NCBI RefSeq assembly: GCF_002563695.1
Contig: NZ_PDJI01000004.1
Location: 2,542,001-2,606,000 of the forward strand
Direction of reading: 5' to 3'
From: Georgenia soli
Lineage (GTDB): Bacteria; Actinomycetota; Actinomycetes; Actinomycetales; Actinomycetaceae
Length of the DNA stretch: 64,000 nucleotides
The translations under genes were made by a program, and so were the position numbers. The notes under the pieces are model-generated. The model saw only the letters and a list, made by a program, of their open reading frames with translations. It searched no databases and had not been told where the DNA came from. Shown here one piece after another: positions 55,734 through 64,000 of the stretch (its first letter is position 1; each line of letters starts with the position of its first letter).

Positions 55734-56648
55734 TCACATCCGCACCCCCACCTGCAGCGCGCGGACCTGCTGAGCCACCGCCTCCGCCCCGGCGGGGCCC
55801 ATGACGATCGTGTAGTGGTTGACGTCGGGGATGTCCGCGGCGGCGATGCGCAGGCGTTCCACCCACGCGGCCACGTGCTCGGCGGCGTAGAGCGGCTCGC
55901 CGTCGAGCAGGCCCCGGGGGGCCCGGAGGAACACCGCCGGGGCGTCGAGCGCGTCGAGCGCGGGCAGGAGGGACTCGCCCGTGACCAGCTCGCGCTGGTC
56001 CCCGGTGACCGCCTCGATGCGCGACGACGGACGCCAGGCCCCGTCGGCCGGCTCGAGGTCGTAGTCGAAGTAGGCGCCGAGACGCTGGTCGACGCGGTCG
56101 GTGAACGCGGGGTGGGCGCGCCAGAAGTCGCGGTACGCCTCGTGGTCGCGGAAGGTCATCGCGAGCCGTGCGGACGCCGGCCCGAGCACGGCCTGCATGA
56201 GCTCGTCCGGGTCGGCGCCCGTGGGGACGTCGAGCGGCAGCCCGCCGTCGACGAGGATGAGGGAGTCCACCAGGTCGCGGTGCCGGTGCGCCAGCACCAC
56301 GGAGACGAACCCGCCCATCGAGTGCCCCACGACGACGACCGGTCCCGCGGCGAGCTCGCCCAGGAGCACGGCGAGGTCGTCGGCGTGCCGGGCCATCCCG
56401 AACGGCCCCGGCAGGGCGTTGCTCCGCCCGCGCCCGCGCAGGTCCGGCGCCACCACGCGCGTCCCCGGCAGGGCGTCTGTCAGGTAGGTCCACGTCCGGT
56501 GCGTGGCGGTGATGCCGTGCACCGCGAGCACCGTCGGCACGGGCCCGGCCGGTGCGACCGGCTCCCAGACACCGGCCCGCAGGGTGCCGCCGTCGACGGC
56601 GACGTCGATCTCCTCGTACGTGTGCGTACCCGTCGTGTGCGTGCTCAT
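55734..56648 (-). CDS. Alpha/beta hydrolase in the bdhA cluster
   Basis: 304 residues from ATG 56648, overlapping bdhA by 4 bases. VLAVHGITATHRTWTYLTDA, APDLRGRGRSNALPGPFG, nucleophile in VVVGHSMGGFVSVVLAHRHR and a late His in DVNHYTIV. Could hydrolyse an ester or an oligo-3-hydroxybutyrate to feed BdhA; this is a context guess. Single-domain, no signal peptide. Confidence 0.85.
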   Translation of the reverse strand: MSTHTTGTHTYEEIDVAVDGGTLRAGVWEPVAPAGPVPTVLAVHGITATHRTWTYLTDALPGTRVVAPDLRGRGRSNALPGPFGMARHADDLAVLLGELAAGPVVVVGHSMGGFVSVVLAHRHRDLVDSLILVDGGLPLDVPTGADPDELMQAVLGPASARLAMTFRDHEAYRDFWRAHPAFTDRVDQRLGAYFDYDLEPADGAWRPSSRIEAVTGDQRELVTGESLLPALDALDAPAVFLRAPRGLLDGEPLYAAEHVAAWVERLRIAAADIPDVNHYTIVMGPAGAEAVAQQVRALQVGVRM

Positions 56649-57400
56649 CGCGCGTACCAGCCCCCGTCCATCGTGTACGACGCCCCGGTCGCCATCCCGG
56701 CGTCCGGGCCGGTCAGCCACCCGACCAGGGAGGCCACCTCCTCCGGCTCGACCAGCCGCTTGACCGACTGCTCGGTGAGGAGGACCTTCTCCAGCACCTC
56801 CTCCTCGGCGATGCCGTGGGCGCGGGCCTGGTCGGCGATCTGCTTCTCGACCAGCGCGGTGCGCACGTAGGCGGGGTTGATGCAGTTGCTCGTCACCCCG
56901 CGCGCCGCGCCCTCCAGCGCCGTGACCTTGTTCAGGCCCTCGAGCGCGTGCTTGGCCGTGACGTACGCCGACTTGAACGGCGAGGCGACCAGCCCGTGCA
57001 CCGAGGAGACGTTGACGATCCGGCCCCACCCGCGGGCGTACATGTGCGGCAGCGACGCGCGCACGAGGAGGAACGGCGCCTCGACCATGAGTCGCTGGAC
57101 CCGCCGGAAGTCCGCCGGGTCGAACTCCTCGATGGGCCGGACCACCTGGATGCCGGCGTTGTTGACCAGGATGTCGGCCTCGAGGCTGAGGTCGTCGAGC
57201 GCGGCGGTCTCGTCGAGGTCGACCACCCACGCCTCCCCGCCCGTCTCCGCGGCGACCGCGGAGGCGGCGGACTCGTCGCGGTCGGCGACGACGACGTGGG
57301 CGCCGCGGGCGGCGAGCTCGCGCGCGCAGGCCGCCCCGATGCCGTTGCCGCCGCCGGTGACGACGGCGCGGCGTCCCTCGAGCGTTCTGGTGGTCGTCAT
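56645..57400 (-). CDS. bdhA: 3-hydroxybutyrate dehydrogenase (SDR)
   Basis: 251 residues. NAD-binding VVTGGGNGIGAACARELAAR, NNAGIQVVRPIEEF, catalytic Tyr/Lys in SAYVTAKHALEGLNKVTALE, then GVTSNCINPAYVRTALVEKQ, which is typical of BdhA. Oxidises (R)-3-hydroxybutyrate to acetoacetate, the substrate of ScoAB. AGGAGC before ATG 57400; ATGA overlaps at both ends. Confidence 0.92.
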   Translation of the reverse strand: MTTTRTLEGRRAVVTGGGNGIGAACARELAARGAHVVVADRDESAASAVAAETGGEAWVVDLDETAALDDLSLEADILVNNAGIQVVRPIEEFDPADFRRVQRLMVEAPFLLVRASLPHMYARGWGRIVNVSSVHGLVASPFKSAYVTAKHALEGLNKVTALEGAARGVTSNCINPAYVRTALVEKQIADQARAHGIAEEEVLEKVLLTEQSVKRLVEPEEVASLVGWLTGPDAGMATGASYTMDGGWYAR

Positions 57401-58047
57401 CGTGGTGCTCCTTGGGAGGACAGGGCGCGCTCGACGAGGCGCATGGTGGCTTCGAAGACGTCGGGGGGAAGGCCGGGGGCGGGCGCTGCGCCGTCGGAGG
57501 TCGCGCGGTCGGAGGCGCTGTCGTCCCCGGTCCACAGCACCCACCGCATGCCGACGAGCTCGCCGATGCCCATCAGCGCCCAGGCGGCGACCTTCGGGTC
57601 GACGTCGGCGGCCAGCTCGCCGCGCTCGCGGGCGGCGGTCAGCCCGGCGACGTACCCGCGGGCGATGGTCTCGTAGTGCATGTGCAGCACGTCGGGGGCG
57701 ACGAACTCGGCCTGGCGCATGATCCGGTACAGGGCGGGGTTCTCCGCGGTGAAGCGGAAGAACGCCCGGAAGCCGGCCCGCTCGGCGTCCAGACGTGCGG
57801 TCTCCCGGCTCGACGCCTCGAACATCGCCCGGCGGACGCGGCTGTTGAGGTCGCGCACGACCTCCTCGAAGATCGCCTGCTTGGAGTCGAAGTACAGGTA
57901 GAACGTGCCCTGGCCGACCTCTGCCGCCTCGGTGATCTTCACGATCGAGGCGTCGTGGTAGCCGCGCTCGGCGAAGACGTCGGTGGCGACGGCGAGCAGG
58001 CGGGCGCGCGTGCGGGTGCCGCGCTCGGTGCGGGGCAGGGTGCTCAC
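57397..58047 (-). CDS. TetR-family regulator embedded in the operon
   Basis: 216 residues from GTG 58047 (GGGAGGTGGG upstream). HTH with RTRARLLAVATDVFAERGYH, then ITEAAEVGQGTFYLYFDSKQ; C-terminal ligand domain with FRFTAENPALYRIMRQAEFV. It overlaps bdhA by 4 bases and the acyl-CoA ligase by 4, so it is made only with the operon. Probably senses an acyl-CoA or acid and autoregulates. Confidence 0.92.
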   Translation of the reverse strand: MSTLPRTERGTRTRARLLAVATDVFAERGYHDASIVKITEAAEVGQGTFYLYFDSKQAIFEEVVRDLNSRVRRAMFEASSRETARLDAERAGFRAFFRFTAENPALYRIMRQAEFVAPDVLHMHYETIARGYVAGLTAARERGELAADVDPKVAAWALMGIGELVGMRWVLWTGDDSASDRATSDGAAPAPGLPPDVFEATMRLVERALSSQGAPR

Positions 58048-59594
58048 GGTCCCACCTCCCGCAGGGCGCCGCGGCGGACCTTGTGCAGGGCCGTGCGGGG
58101 CAGGGTCTCGACGAAGGTCACCCCGCGCGGCGCCTTGAAGCTCGCCAGGTGGCGGCGCGAGTGCTCCAGCAGGTGCTCGGCGTCGACGGCGGAGCCGGGG
58201 GAGCGGACGATGAACGCGTGCCCCACCTCGCCCCAGCGGGGGTCCGGCACCCCCACGACGGCGACGTCGACGACGTCGGGGTGGGTGGCGAGGGCGGCCT
58301 CGACCTCGGCGGGGGAGATGTTCTCGCCGCCGCTGATGTACATGTCGGTGAGCCGGTCGACCACGCGGAAGTAGCCGTCGGCGTCGCGCTCGACGAGGTC
58401 GCCGGTGCGCAGCCAGCCGTCCTGAACGGCCTCCGCGGTGGCGTCGGGGTCGCGGAAGTACCCGGCGAAGACGGCGGGGCCGCGGACGAGGAGCTCGCCG
58501 CGCGCCGGCCCGTGGAGGTGGTGACCGGTGACGGGGTCCGCCACCGCGACGTCCACGTGCGGGTACGGCTTGCCCACCGACCCGACGTGGTCGAACGCGT
58601 CGGCGGAGGGCAGGGCGAGCACGTTGGGGGAGGCCTCGGTCAGGCCGTAGCCCTGGACGATCCGCACGCCCCGCCCGTGCCAGGTGCGCAGCAGCGGCTC
58701 GGGCATCGGGGCCCCGCCGACGACGGCGTGGGTCAGGCCCGTCAGGTCCGCCTCGGCGAAGGCGGGCAGCTCGGCCAGGCGCTGGTACGTCGTCGGGACG
58801 CCCATCATCGTGGTGATCCGGCGGCCGGAGAGCAGCTCCAGGACGGCAGGCGGGTCGAAGTCGGCCTCGAGGACGACGGTCGCGCCCGACCACCACGCCA
58901 GCAGAGGCTGGACGTTCCAGCCCCCGACGTGGAACTGCGGCAGCACCGACAGCACCACGTCCCGGCCGGTCATGCCGGTGGCGCCGCCGAGGGAGAGGTT
59001 GGTCCAGAAGCAGTTCTCGTGCGTGAGCAGCGCCCCGCGCGGCGCCCGGGCGGTCCCGGAGGTGTAGATGAGCAGCAGCGGGTCGTCGTCGCGCACGCAG
59101 CGCAGCGGGCCGGGCGGGGTGCCGTCGGGCCGGGCGGGGCCGGGCACGTGCTGCTCGACGCCGTCGGCGCCGAGCAGCTCCACGGGCGGCGGCACGTCGA
59201 GCTGGGCGAGCGCGGTGCGGGCGTCCTCGGCGAGAGCGGGCTGGACGGCGACGAGCGCGGGGCGGGCGTGGCGCAGCTGGTAGGCGAGCTCCTCGGCCGT
59301 CAGGCGCCAGGACATCGGCGCCAGGACCAGCCCCGCGTTCGCGCAGGCGAAGAACAGCACCACGTGGTCCGTGCTGTTGCGCGTGAGCGTGGCGATGCGG
59401 TCCCCGGGCACGTAGCCCGCCCGCACCAGCCGCTCCGCGAGCGCGGTGGCACGCGCGTCCAGCTCGGCGTAGGTGGTGGCCTCCCCGGCCTGCTCGACGG
59501 CGACGCGGCCGGGCGTCAGGCGTGCCCGGTCGGACGTCCACCGGCCGAGGGTGTGGCGGCCGGGCTCGTCGGCGGGCAGGGGCAGGATGCTCAC
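58044..59594 (-). CDS. Acyl-CoA ligase (AMP-forming)
   Basis: 516 residues from GTG 59594 (GAGGAGC upstream). P-loop-like A3 motif LLIYTSGTARAPRGALLTHE, which has Ala-Arg-Ala-Pro-Arg where most members have Thr-Gly-x-Pro-Lys; QGYGLTEASPNVL; hinge DGWLRTGDLVERDADGYF; VDRLTDMYISGGENISPAE; and the C-terminal Lys in LHKVRRGALRE. Activates a carboxylic acid with CoA. GTGA overlap with livM links it to the uptake system. Confidence 0.92.
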   Translation of the reverse strand: MSILPLPADEPGRHTLGRWTSDRARLTPGRVAVEQAGEATTYAELDARATALAERLVRAGYVPGDRIATLTRNSTDHVVLFFACANAGLVLAPMSWRLTAEELAYQLRHARPALVAVQPALAEDARTALAQLDVPPPVELLGADGVEQHVPGPARPDGTPPGPLRCVRDDDPLLLIYTSGTARAPRGALLTHENCFWTNLSLGGATGMTGRDVVLSVLPQFHVGGWNVQPLLAWWSGATVVLEADFDPPAVLELLSGRRITTMMGVPTTYQRLAELPAFAEADLTGLTHAVVGGAPMPEPLLRTWHGRGVRIVQGYGLTEASPNVLALPSADAFDHVGSVGKPYPHVDVAVADPVTGHHLHGPARGELLVRGPAVFAGYFRDPDATAEAVQDGWLRTGDLVERDADGYFRVVDRLTDMYISGGENISPAEVEAALATHPDVVDVAVVGVPDPRWGEVGHAFIVRSPGSAVDAEHLLEHSRRHLASFKAPRGVTFVETLPRTALHKVRRGALREVGP

Positions 59595-60775
59595 GCCAGC
59601 TCCTCCAGGCGCCGGCGCTCGGCGGCCTCGGCGGCGGACTTGGTGTGCGAGCCGGCGGCCCGCACGGGGCCGCGGCGGCGCTCGGTCAGGCGCCGTGCGC
59701 CGCCGGCGATGCCGCCCGGCATGAACAGCACCACGAGGATGAACAGCACCCCGAGGATGAACGCCGGCTCGCTGAGCGGGACGCGCAGCAGCGTGGGGAG
59801 CGACTCGACGAGGTCCGACCCGGCGAGCACGCTGAGCCGCTGGTCGAGGAGGGTGTAGACGACGGCGCCGACGACCGCGCCCCAGCGCGACCCGACGCCG
59901 CCGAGCACCACCATGATCAGCGCCTGGATGGTGAAGTCGGCGGAGGTGATGGCGGGCACCGCCTGGGACTGCAGCAGCAGGTACACCATGCCGACCACCG
60001 CGGCGAGGGTCCCGGCGATGACGAAGGTGAGCAGGCGGATGAGGTACGGCGGCTGCCCGATGACGCGCACGCGCATCTCGTTCTCCCGCGTCGCCTCCAC
60101 CACGTGCCCGGCGCGCGAGCGCTGGACCCACGTGACGACGACGTACACGACCACGAGCGTGACGAGGGCGACCCAGAACATGTTGCGGGTGTTGACCACG
60201 CCGACGAGCGTGTCCGGCACGTTGGCGGTGGCCAGTCCGACACCCTCCTCGCCGCCGGTGAGGCCGCGGGGGTTGCGACGAACCAGCACGTTGCCCGCCT
60301 GGGCGAACGCGAGGGTGACCATCGCGAAGGAGACCCCCGCGACGCGCAGGGACACGGCCCCGACGAGGGTGGCCAGCAGGATGGCCCCGACGAGGGACAG
60401 GGCGCCCGCCACGAGGAGCGGCATCTCCGTGTACTTGAGCAGGATGGCCAGCCCGTACGCGCCGGCGGCGAAGTACAGCGCGTGGCCGAAGCTCAGCATG
60501 CCCGCGACGCCGTAGAGCAGGTGGTAGCTCAGCGCGAGGGCGGCGAAGATCATGCACAGCGCCATCAGGTGGAGGCTGCCCGGCATGTACGTCGGTCCGG
60601 GCAGGACGCCCGGCACCGACAGGTTCAGCAGCGGCAGGCAGGCGGCGACGACGACCGCGACGACGCCGAGCAGCCAGCCGGGCAGGCGACGGCGCTCGCG
60701 GACGGGGGCCGGGGACGCCTCGGGGGCCGCGGCCCGCTCGGTCGCGGGACGCTCGGTGGAGGTGGGGGAGGTCAT
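59591..60775 (-). CDS. livM: Branched-chain-type ABC permease LivM
   Basis: 394 residues from ATG 60775. Around nine helices with LYGVAGMLSFGHALYFAAGA, EVATRENEMRVRVIGQ-like GHVVEATRENEMRVRVIG and VVLGGVGSRWGAVVGAVVYT, the LivM marks. Charged Arg-rich N- and C-terminal tails. Overlaps livH by 4 bases. Confidence 0.95.
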   Translation of the reverse strand: MTSPTSTERPATERAAAPEASPAPVRERRRLPGWLLGVVAVVVAACLPLLNLSVPGVLPGPTYMPGSLHLMALCMIFAALALSYHLLYGVAGMLSFGHALYFAAGAYGLAILLKYTEMPLLVAGALSLVGAILLATLVGAVSLRVAGVSFAMVTLAFAQAGNVLVRRNPRGLTGGEEGVGLATANVPDTLVGVVNTRNMFWVALVTLVVVYVVVTWVQRSRAGHVVEATRENEMRVRVIGQPPYLIRLLTFVIAGTLAAVVGMVYLLLQSQAVPAITSADFTIQALIMVVLGGVGSRWGAVVGAVVYTLLDQRLSVLAGSDLVESLPTLLRVPLSEPAFILGVLFILVVLFMPGGIAGGARRLTERRRGPVRAAGSHTKSAAEAAERRRLEELA

Positions 60776-61650
60776 GCTGCTTTCGCTCCCATCAGGCCGG
60801 TCGGGCGGATGAGCAGGACGACGGCGAGGGCCAGGACCGCGATGAGGTCCCCGATGCCGCCGAGGTAGTAGTTGGCGAGCTGCTGCGGGATCGCCACCAC
60901 CACCGCGGCGACGGCGGCGCCGCCGAGGGAGCCGAGGCCGCCGATGACGGTGACGATGAACGCGAAGATCAGCAGCGTCTGCCCGAGGTGGGCGGAGACG
61001 TAGCCGAAGTACTGCGAGGCCAGCACGCCGCCCAGACCGGCGGCCGCGCCGCCGATGGAGAAGACGAGCGTGAACGACTTGCGCACGTCGATGCCCAGCG
61101 CCGTGACCATCGACCGGTTCTCCACCCCGGCGCGGATGATGAGGCCGTAGCGGGTGTGCCTGAGGAAGAGGATCAGGGCGACCAGCACGGCGACGGCCAC
61201 CGCGATCGCGAGGAAGTTGGTGTTGGAGATGCGGGCCCCGGCGATCGACGTCGTCTGCTTCAGCCAGGGCGGGCCGGAGATGAAGGCGGCATCGGTGCCC
61301 CACACGCCCTCGAAGAGGGCGACGCCGACCAGGCCGAGCCCCACCGTGACGAGCACCTGCTCGATGTGGCGGTTGTACAGGGGGCGGATGAGCAGCAGCT
61401 CGGTGAGGGCGGCGAGGGTCGCCCCGGCCAGGGCCCCGACGACCATGGCGAGCAGGAAGCCGGTCCAGGAGCTCGGGTCGAGCCGGCGGGCCACCTCCCA
61501 GCCGATGAAGGCGCCGAGCGAGAGGAAGACCCCGTGGGCGAAGTTCAGCACGCCCATCAGGCCGTAGATGAGCGAGAGGCCGGAGGCCACGAGGAAGTAC
61601 AGGGCCCCCAGGCCGAGGCCGGTGACCAGCAGCAGGACGAGGATGCTCAC
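60772..61650 (-). CDS. livH: Branched-chain-type ABC permease LivH
   Basis: 292 residues. LVASGLSLIYGLMGVLNFAH, the AHG motif and GGLGSLGGAAVAAVVVAIPQ are typical of LivH. Forms the membrane channel with LivM. Overlaps livF and livM by 4 bases each. Confidence 0.95.
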   Translation of the reverse strand: MSILVLLLVTGLGLGALYFLVASGLSLIYGLMGVLNFAHGVFLSLGAFIGWEVARRLDPSSWTGFLLAMVVGALAGATLAALTELLLIRPLYNRHIEQVLVTVGLGLVGVALFEGVWGTDAAFISGPPWLKQTTSIAGARISNTNFLAIAVAVAVLVALILFLRHTRYGLIIRAGVENRSMVTALGIDVRKSFTLVFSIGGAAAGLGGVLASQYFGYVSAHLGQTLLIFAFIVTVIGGLGSLGGAAVAAVVVAIPQQLANYYLGGIGDLIAVLALAVVLLIRPTGLMGAKAA

Positions 61651-62368
61651 TTGGCTCCCTCCGGGGCCGGGGTGGTCTCGGCGTGCACGCCGAGCAGACG
61701 GTGGACGGCGTCGTCGTCGGCGAGGAGCGAACGGGCGTCGCCGGTGTGGACGACGGTGCCGGCGTCGATGACGACGACGTCCTGCGCCAGGCGCTCGATG
61801 ACGGGCAGGTTCTGCTCCACGAGGAGGATCGGCACCGTGCGGGCCGCCTCCTCCAGCGCCTCGGCGACCTCGGTGACGATCTTCGGGGCCAGGCCCTTGG
61901 TGGGCTCGTCCACCAGCAGCAGACGGTTGGCGTTGAGCAGCGCGCGGGAGAGCGAGAGCATCTGCTGCTGGCCGCCCGAGAGGGTGCCGGCCCGCTGGCC
62001 GGAGCGGCGCACGAGGTCGGGGAAGAGCTGCTCGACGAGCTCGCGGCGGGGCTTCGCGTCCCGCTCGGCCAGGCGCAGGTTCTCGGCGACCGTCAGGCCG
62101 GCGAAGACCTCGCGGTCCTCCGGGACGTAGCCGATGCCGCGCCGCACGATCCGGTGGGTGTCCTCGCGGTCGATGCGGTGCCCGTCGAACTCGACACGGC
62201 CGGCGCGGCCGATGAGGCCCATGACCGCCTTGATCGTGGAGGTCTTGCCGACGCCGTTGCGGCCCAGGATCGCGGTCACGCCGGTGGCCGGCACCGAGAA
62301 GGTGACGTCCTCGACGACCAGCTGGCCGTTGATGGTGGCGGAGAGGTGCTCGACCTCGAGGATCGCGC

Positions 62369-62372
<4 letters not shown>
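61647..62372 (-). CDS. livF: ABC ATPase LivF
   Basis: 241 residues. Walker A GRNGVGKTSTIKAVMG, signature LSGGQQQMLSLSRALL, Walker B LLLVDEPTKGL, switch His in the EQNL region. The GYVPEDREVFAGLTVAENL block is typical of LivF. Overlaps livG by 4. Confidence 0.96.
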
Positions 62373-63130
<758 letters not shown>

Positions 63131-63149
63131 GGTGGCCTCTTCCTGGGTG

Positions 63150-63190
63150 CGACAGGCCCCGGCCCGAACCGTTGGGGCCGGGGCCTGTCG
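63150..63190 (-). terminator. Hairpin between livK and livG (attenuator)
   Basis: Fifteen-bp stem CGACAGGCCCCGGCC (63150-63164) with its complement at 63176-63190. It sits after the binding-protein gene, the usual place for partial termination that keeps LivK more abundant than the membrane parts. Confidence 0.8.
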
Positions 63191-63213
63191 TGGGTGGTGC
63201 GGTGCGGGGAGGG

Positions 63214-64000
63214 TCAGCCGGCCTCGGGCGGCGCGACGTCCTCGGCGGCGACGGTGCCGACGAGCTCGGGCTTCCAGCCGCCGTTGCCGTCGGAGACGAG
63301 CTTGGCCTGGAACATCGGCTGGATCAGCGCGTGGTCGGACTCGCGGATCGTGTAGCTGCCCTTCGGGCCGTCGAAGCTCCAGCCCTCGAGGGCGGAGACC
63401 ATGGCGTCGACGTCGTCGCCGCCGCCGGCCTCCTCGATCGCGTGCACGACCATCTGGGCGGCGGTGAAGCCGTCAGGGGTGAACAGGTCGGGGGTGCCGC
63501 CGGCGCCCTCGACGTGCTCGATCATCGCGGCCTCGACGTCGTTGCCGGCCGCGCCCGCGAAGTAGTGGTTGAGGAAGTCGATCTTCTCCGACGCGGCCCC
63601 GTAGGCGTTGTACGTGGAGGTGTCGCCCAGGCCGGTGACCACGGTGATGTCGTCGAGGACGCCCTGCTGGTCCAGCGCCTGCCACATGGCGCCCGACGTC
63701 GCACCGGCCCACGCCACGAACACCATCTCCGGGTCGGCGTCGAGCACCTGGGCGGCGAACGGCGTGAACTCGGTGACGTCCTCGGGGACCATCACGGAGG
63801 TGACCTCGGCGCCCTGCCCGCCGAGCAGGCCCTCGACGGCGGCGAGGTTGCCCTGGCCGAACGCGTTGTCCTGCGCGAAGACGAGGACCTTCTGCCCGTC
63901 GGCGTCGATGAACGAGCCCGCCGTGGCGACGTCCTGGAGGGACTGGCGGCCGGAGCGGAAGGTGTAGTCGTTGATCCCGGTGACGGCGTCGGCGGCGGCC
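63214..64000 (-). CDS. ABC substrate-binding protein LivK-type, partial
   Basis: About 261 C-terminal residues; the N-terminus is off the right edge. Type I periplasmic-binding fold: GINDYTFRSGRQSLQDVATA, KVLVFAQDNAFGQGNLAAVE, FVAWAGATSGAMWQALDQQG, FTPDGFTAAQMVVHAIEEAG and the closing strand GSYTIRESDHALIQPMFQA. Binds an amino acid or short-chain carboxylate or amide; given the linked ligase, a carboxylate is plausible. Confidence 0.92.
   Translation of the reverse strand, partial: AAADAVTGINDYTFRSGRQSLQDVATAGSFIDADGQKVLVFAQDNAFGQGNLAAVEGLLGGQGAEVTSVMVPEDVTEFTPFAAQVLDADPEMVFVAWAGATSGAMWQALDQQGVLDDITVVTGLGDTSTYNAYGAASEKIDFLNHYFAGAAGNDVEAAMIEHVEGAGGTPDLFTPDGFTAAQMVVHAIEEAGGGDDVDAMVSALEGWSFDGPKGSYTIRESDHALIQPMFQAKLVSDGNGGWKPELVGTVAAEDVAPPEAG

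Overview
The window is 64 kb of very GC-rich DNA with actinobacterial hallmarks: a dnaK-grpE-dnaJ-hspR operon carrying HAIR operators, a CarD regulator, a DUF222/HNH nuclease gene behind a LexA-type SOS box, an LPXTG surface protein, many GTG starts and many 4-base ATGA/GTGA gene overlaps. The gene set suggests a free-living aerobic actinobacterium, probably of the Micrococcales, but species cannot be read from the sequence alone. I saw no rRNA, tRNA, CRISPR array, prophage or insertion sequence.

Layout. 1-5000: small housekeeping and stress genes (ABM protein, TspO with a truncated VOC fragment in front, YflT-like protein, GNAT, lipase maturation factor, HMA metal-binding protein, cupin, cytidylate-kinase-like protein). 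5041-9262: a GH92 glycosidase without a signal peptide, a GT4 glycosyltransferase and a small membrane protein, with a 62-bp dyad at the GH92/GT4 junction. 9252-11116: a 2H-phosphoesterase and a GalT-like DUF4921 protein.

11176-29152 is the metabolic core: a creatinine/sarcosine catabolic region. On the minus strand lie an MHS-type permease, creatinase, a BCCT transporter, creatininase and an IclR regulator. Across an operator-rich gap, a GntR regulator faces a plus-strand run glyA-soxB-soxD-soxA-soxG-sdaA-purU followed by a YkvI-type transporter. The reading is creatinine -> creatine -> sarcosine + urea -> glycine + methylene-THF/formaldehyde -> serine -> pyruvate + ammonia, with PurU recycling surplus formyl-THF. 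No urease is visible here.

29259-33259 holds a DJ-1/PfpI protein, an internally deleted PIN-domain gene, a proline iminopeptidase, a DUF981 membrane protein, CarD and a YciI-like protein, plus a 14-bp tandem repeat. 33463-38922 is one secreted 1819-residue ThuA / sugar-dehydrogenase-like / PKD / CBM / FIMAH protein. 39345-43616 is the heat-shock operon with two HAIR sites and GC hairpins in both intergenic gaps. 43929-45338 is a repeat-rich LPXTG protein; 45593-51370 holds the HNH nuclease, a HIT protein, a prolyl oligopeptidase and an alpha/beta hydrolase.

51462-64000 is a long minus-strand set for branched-chain or carboxylate uptake and ketone-body use: livK (partial), livG, livF, livH, livM, an acyl-CoA ligase, a TetR regulator, bdhA, a hydrolase, then atoE, scoA, scoB and a thiolase, ending in a strong terminator. 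Almost every junction is a 4-base overlap. Together these would import a substrate, activate it and convert 3-hydroxybutyrate/acetoacetate to acetyl-CoA.
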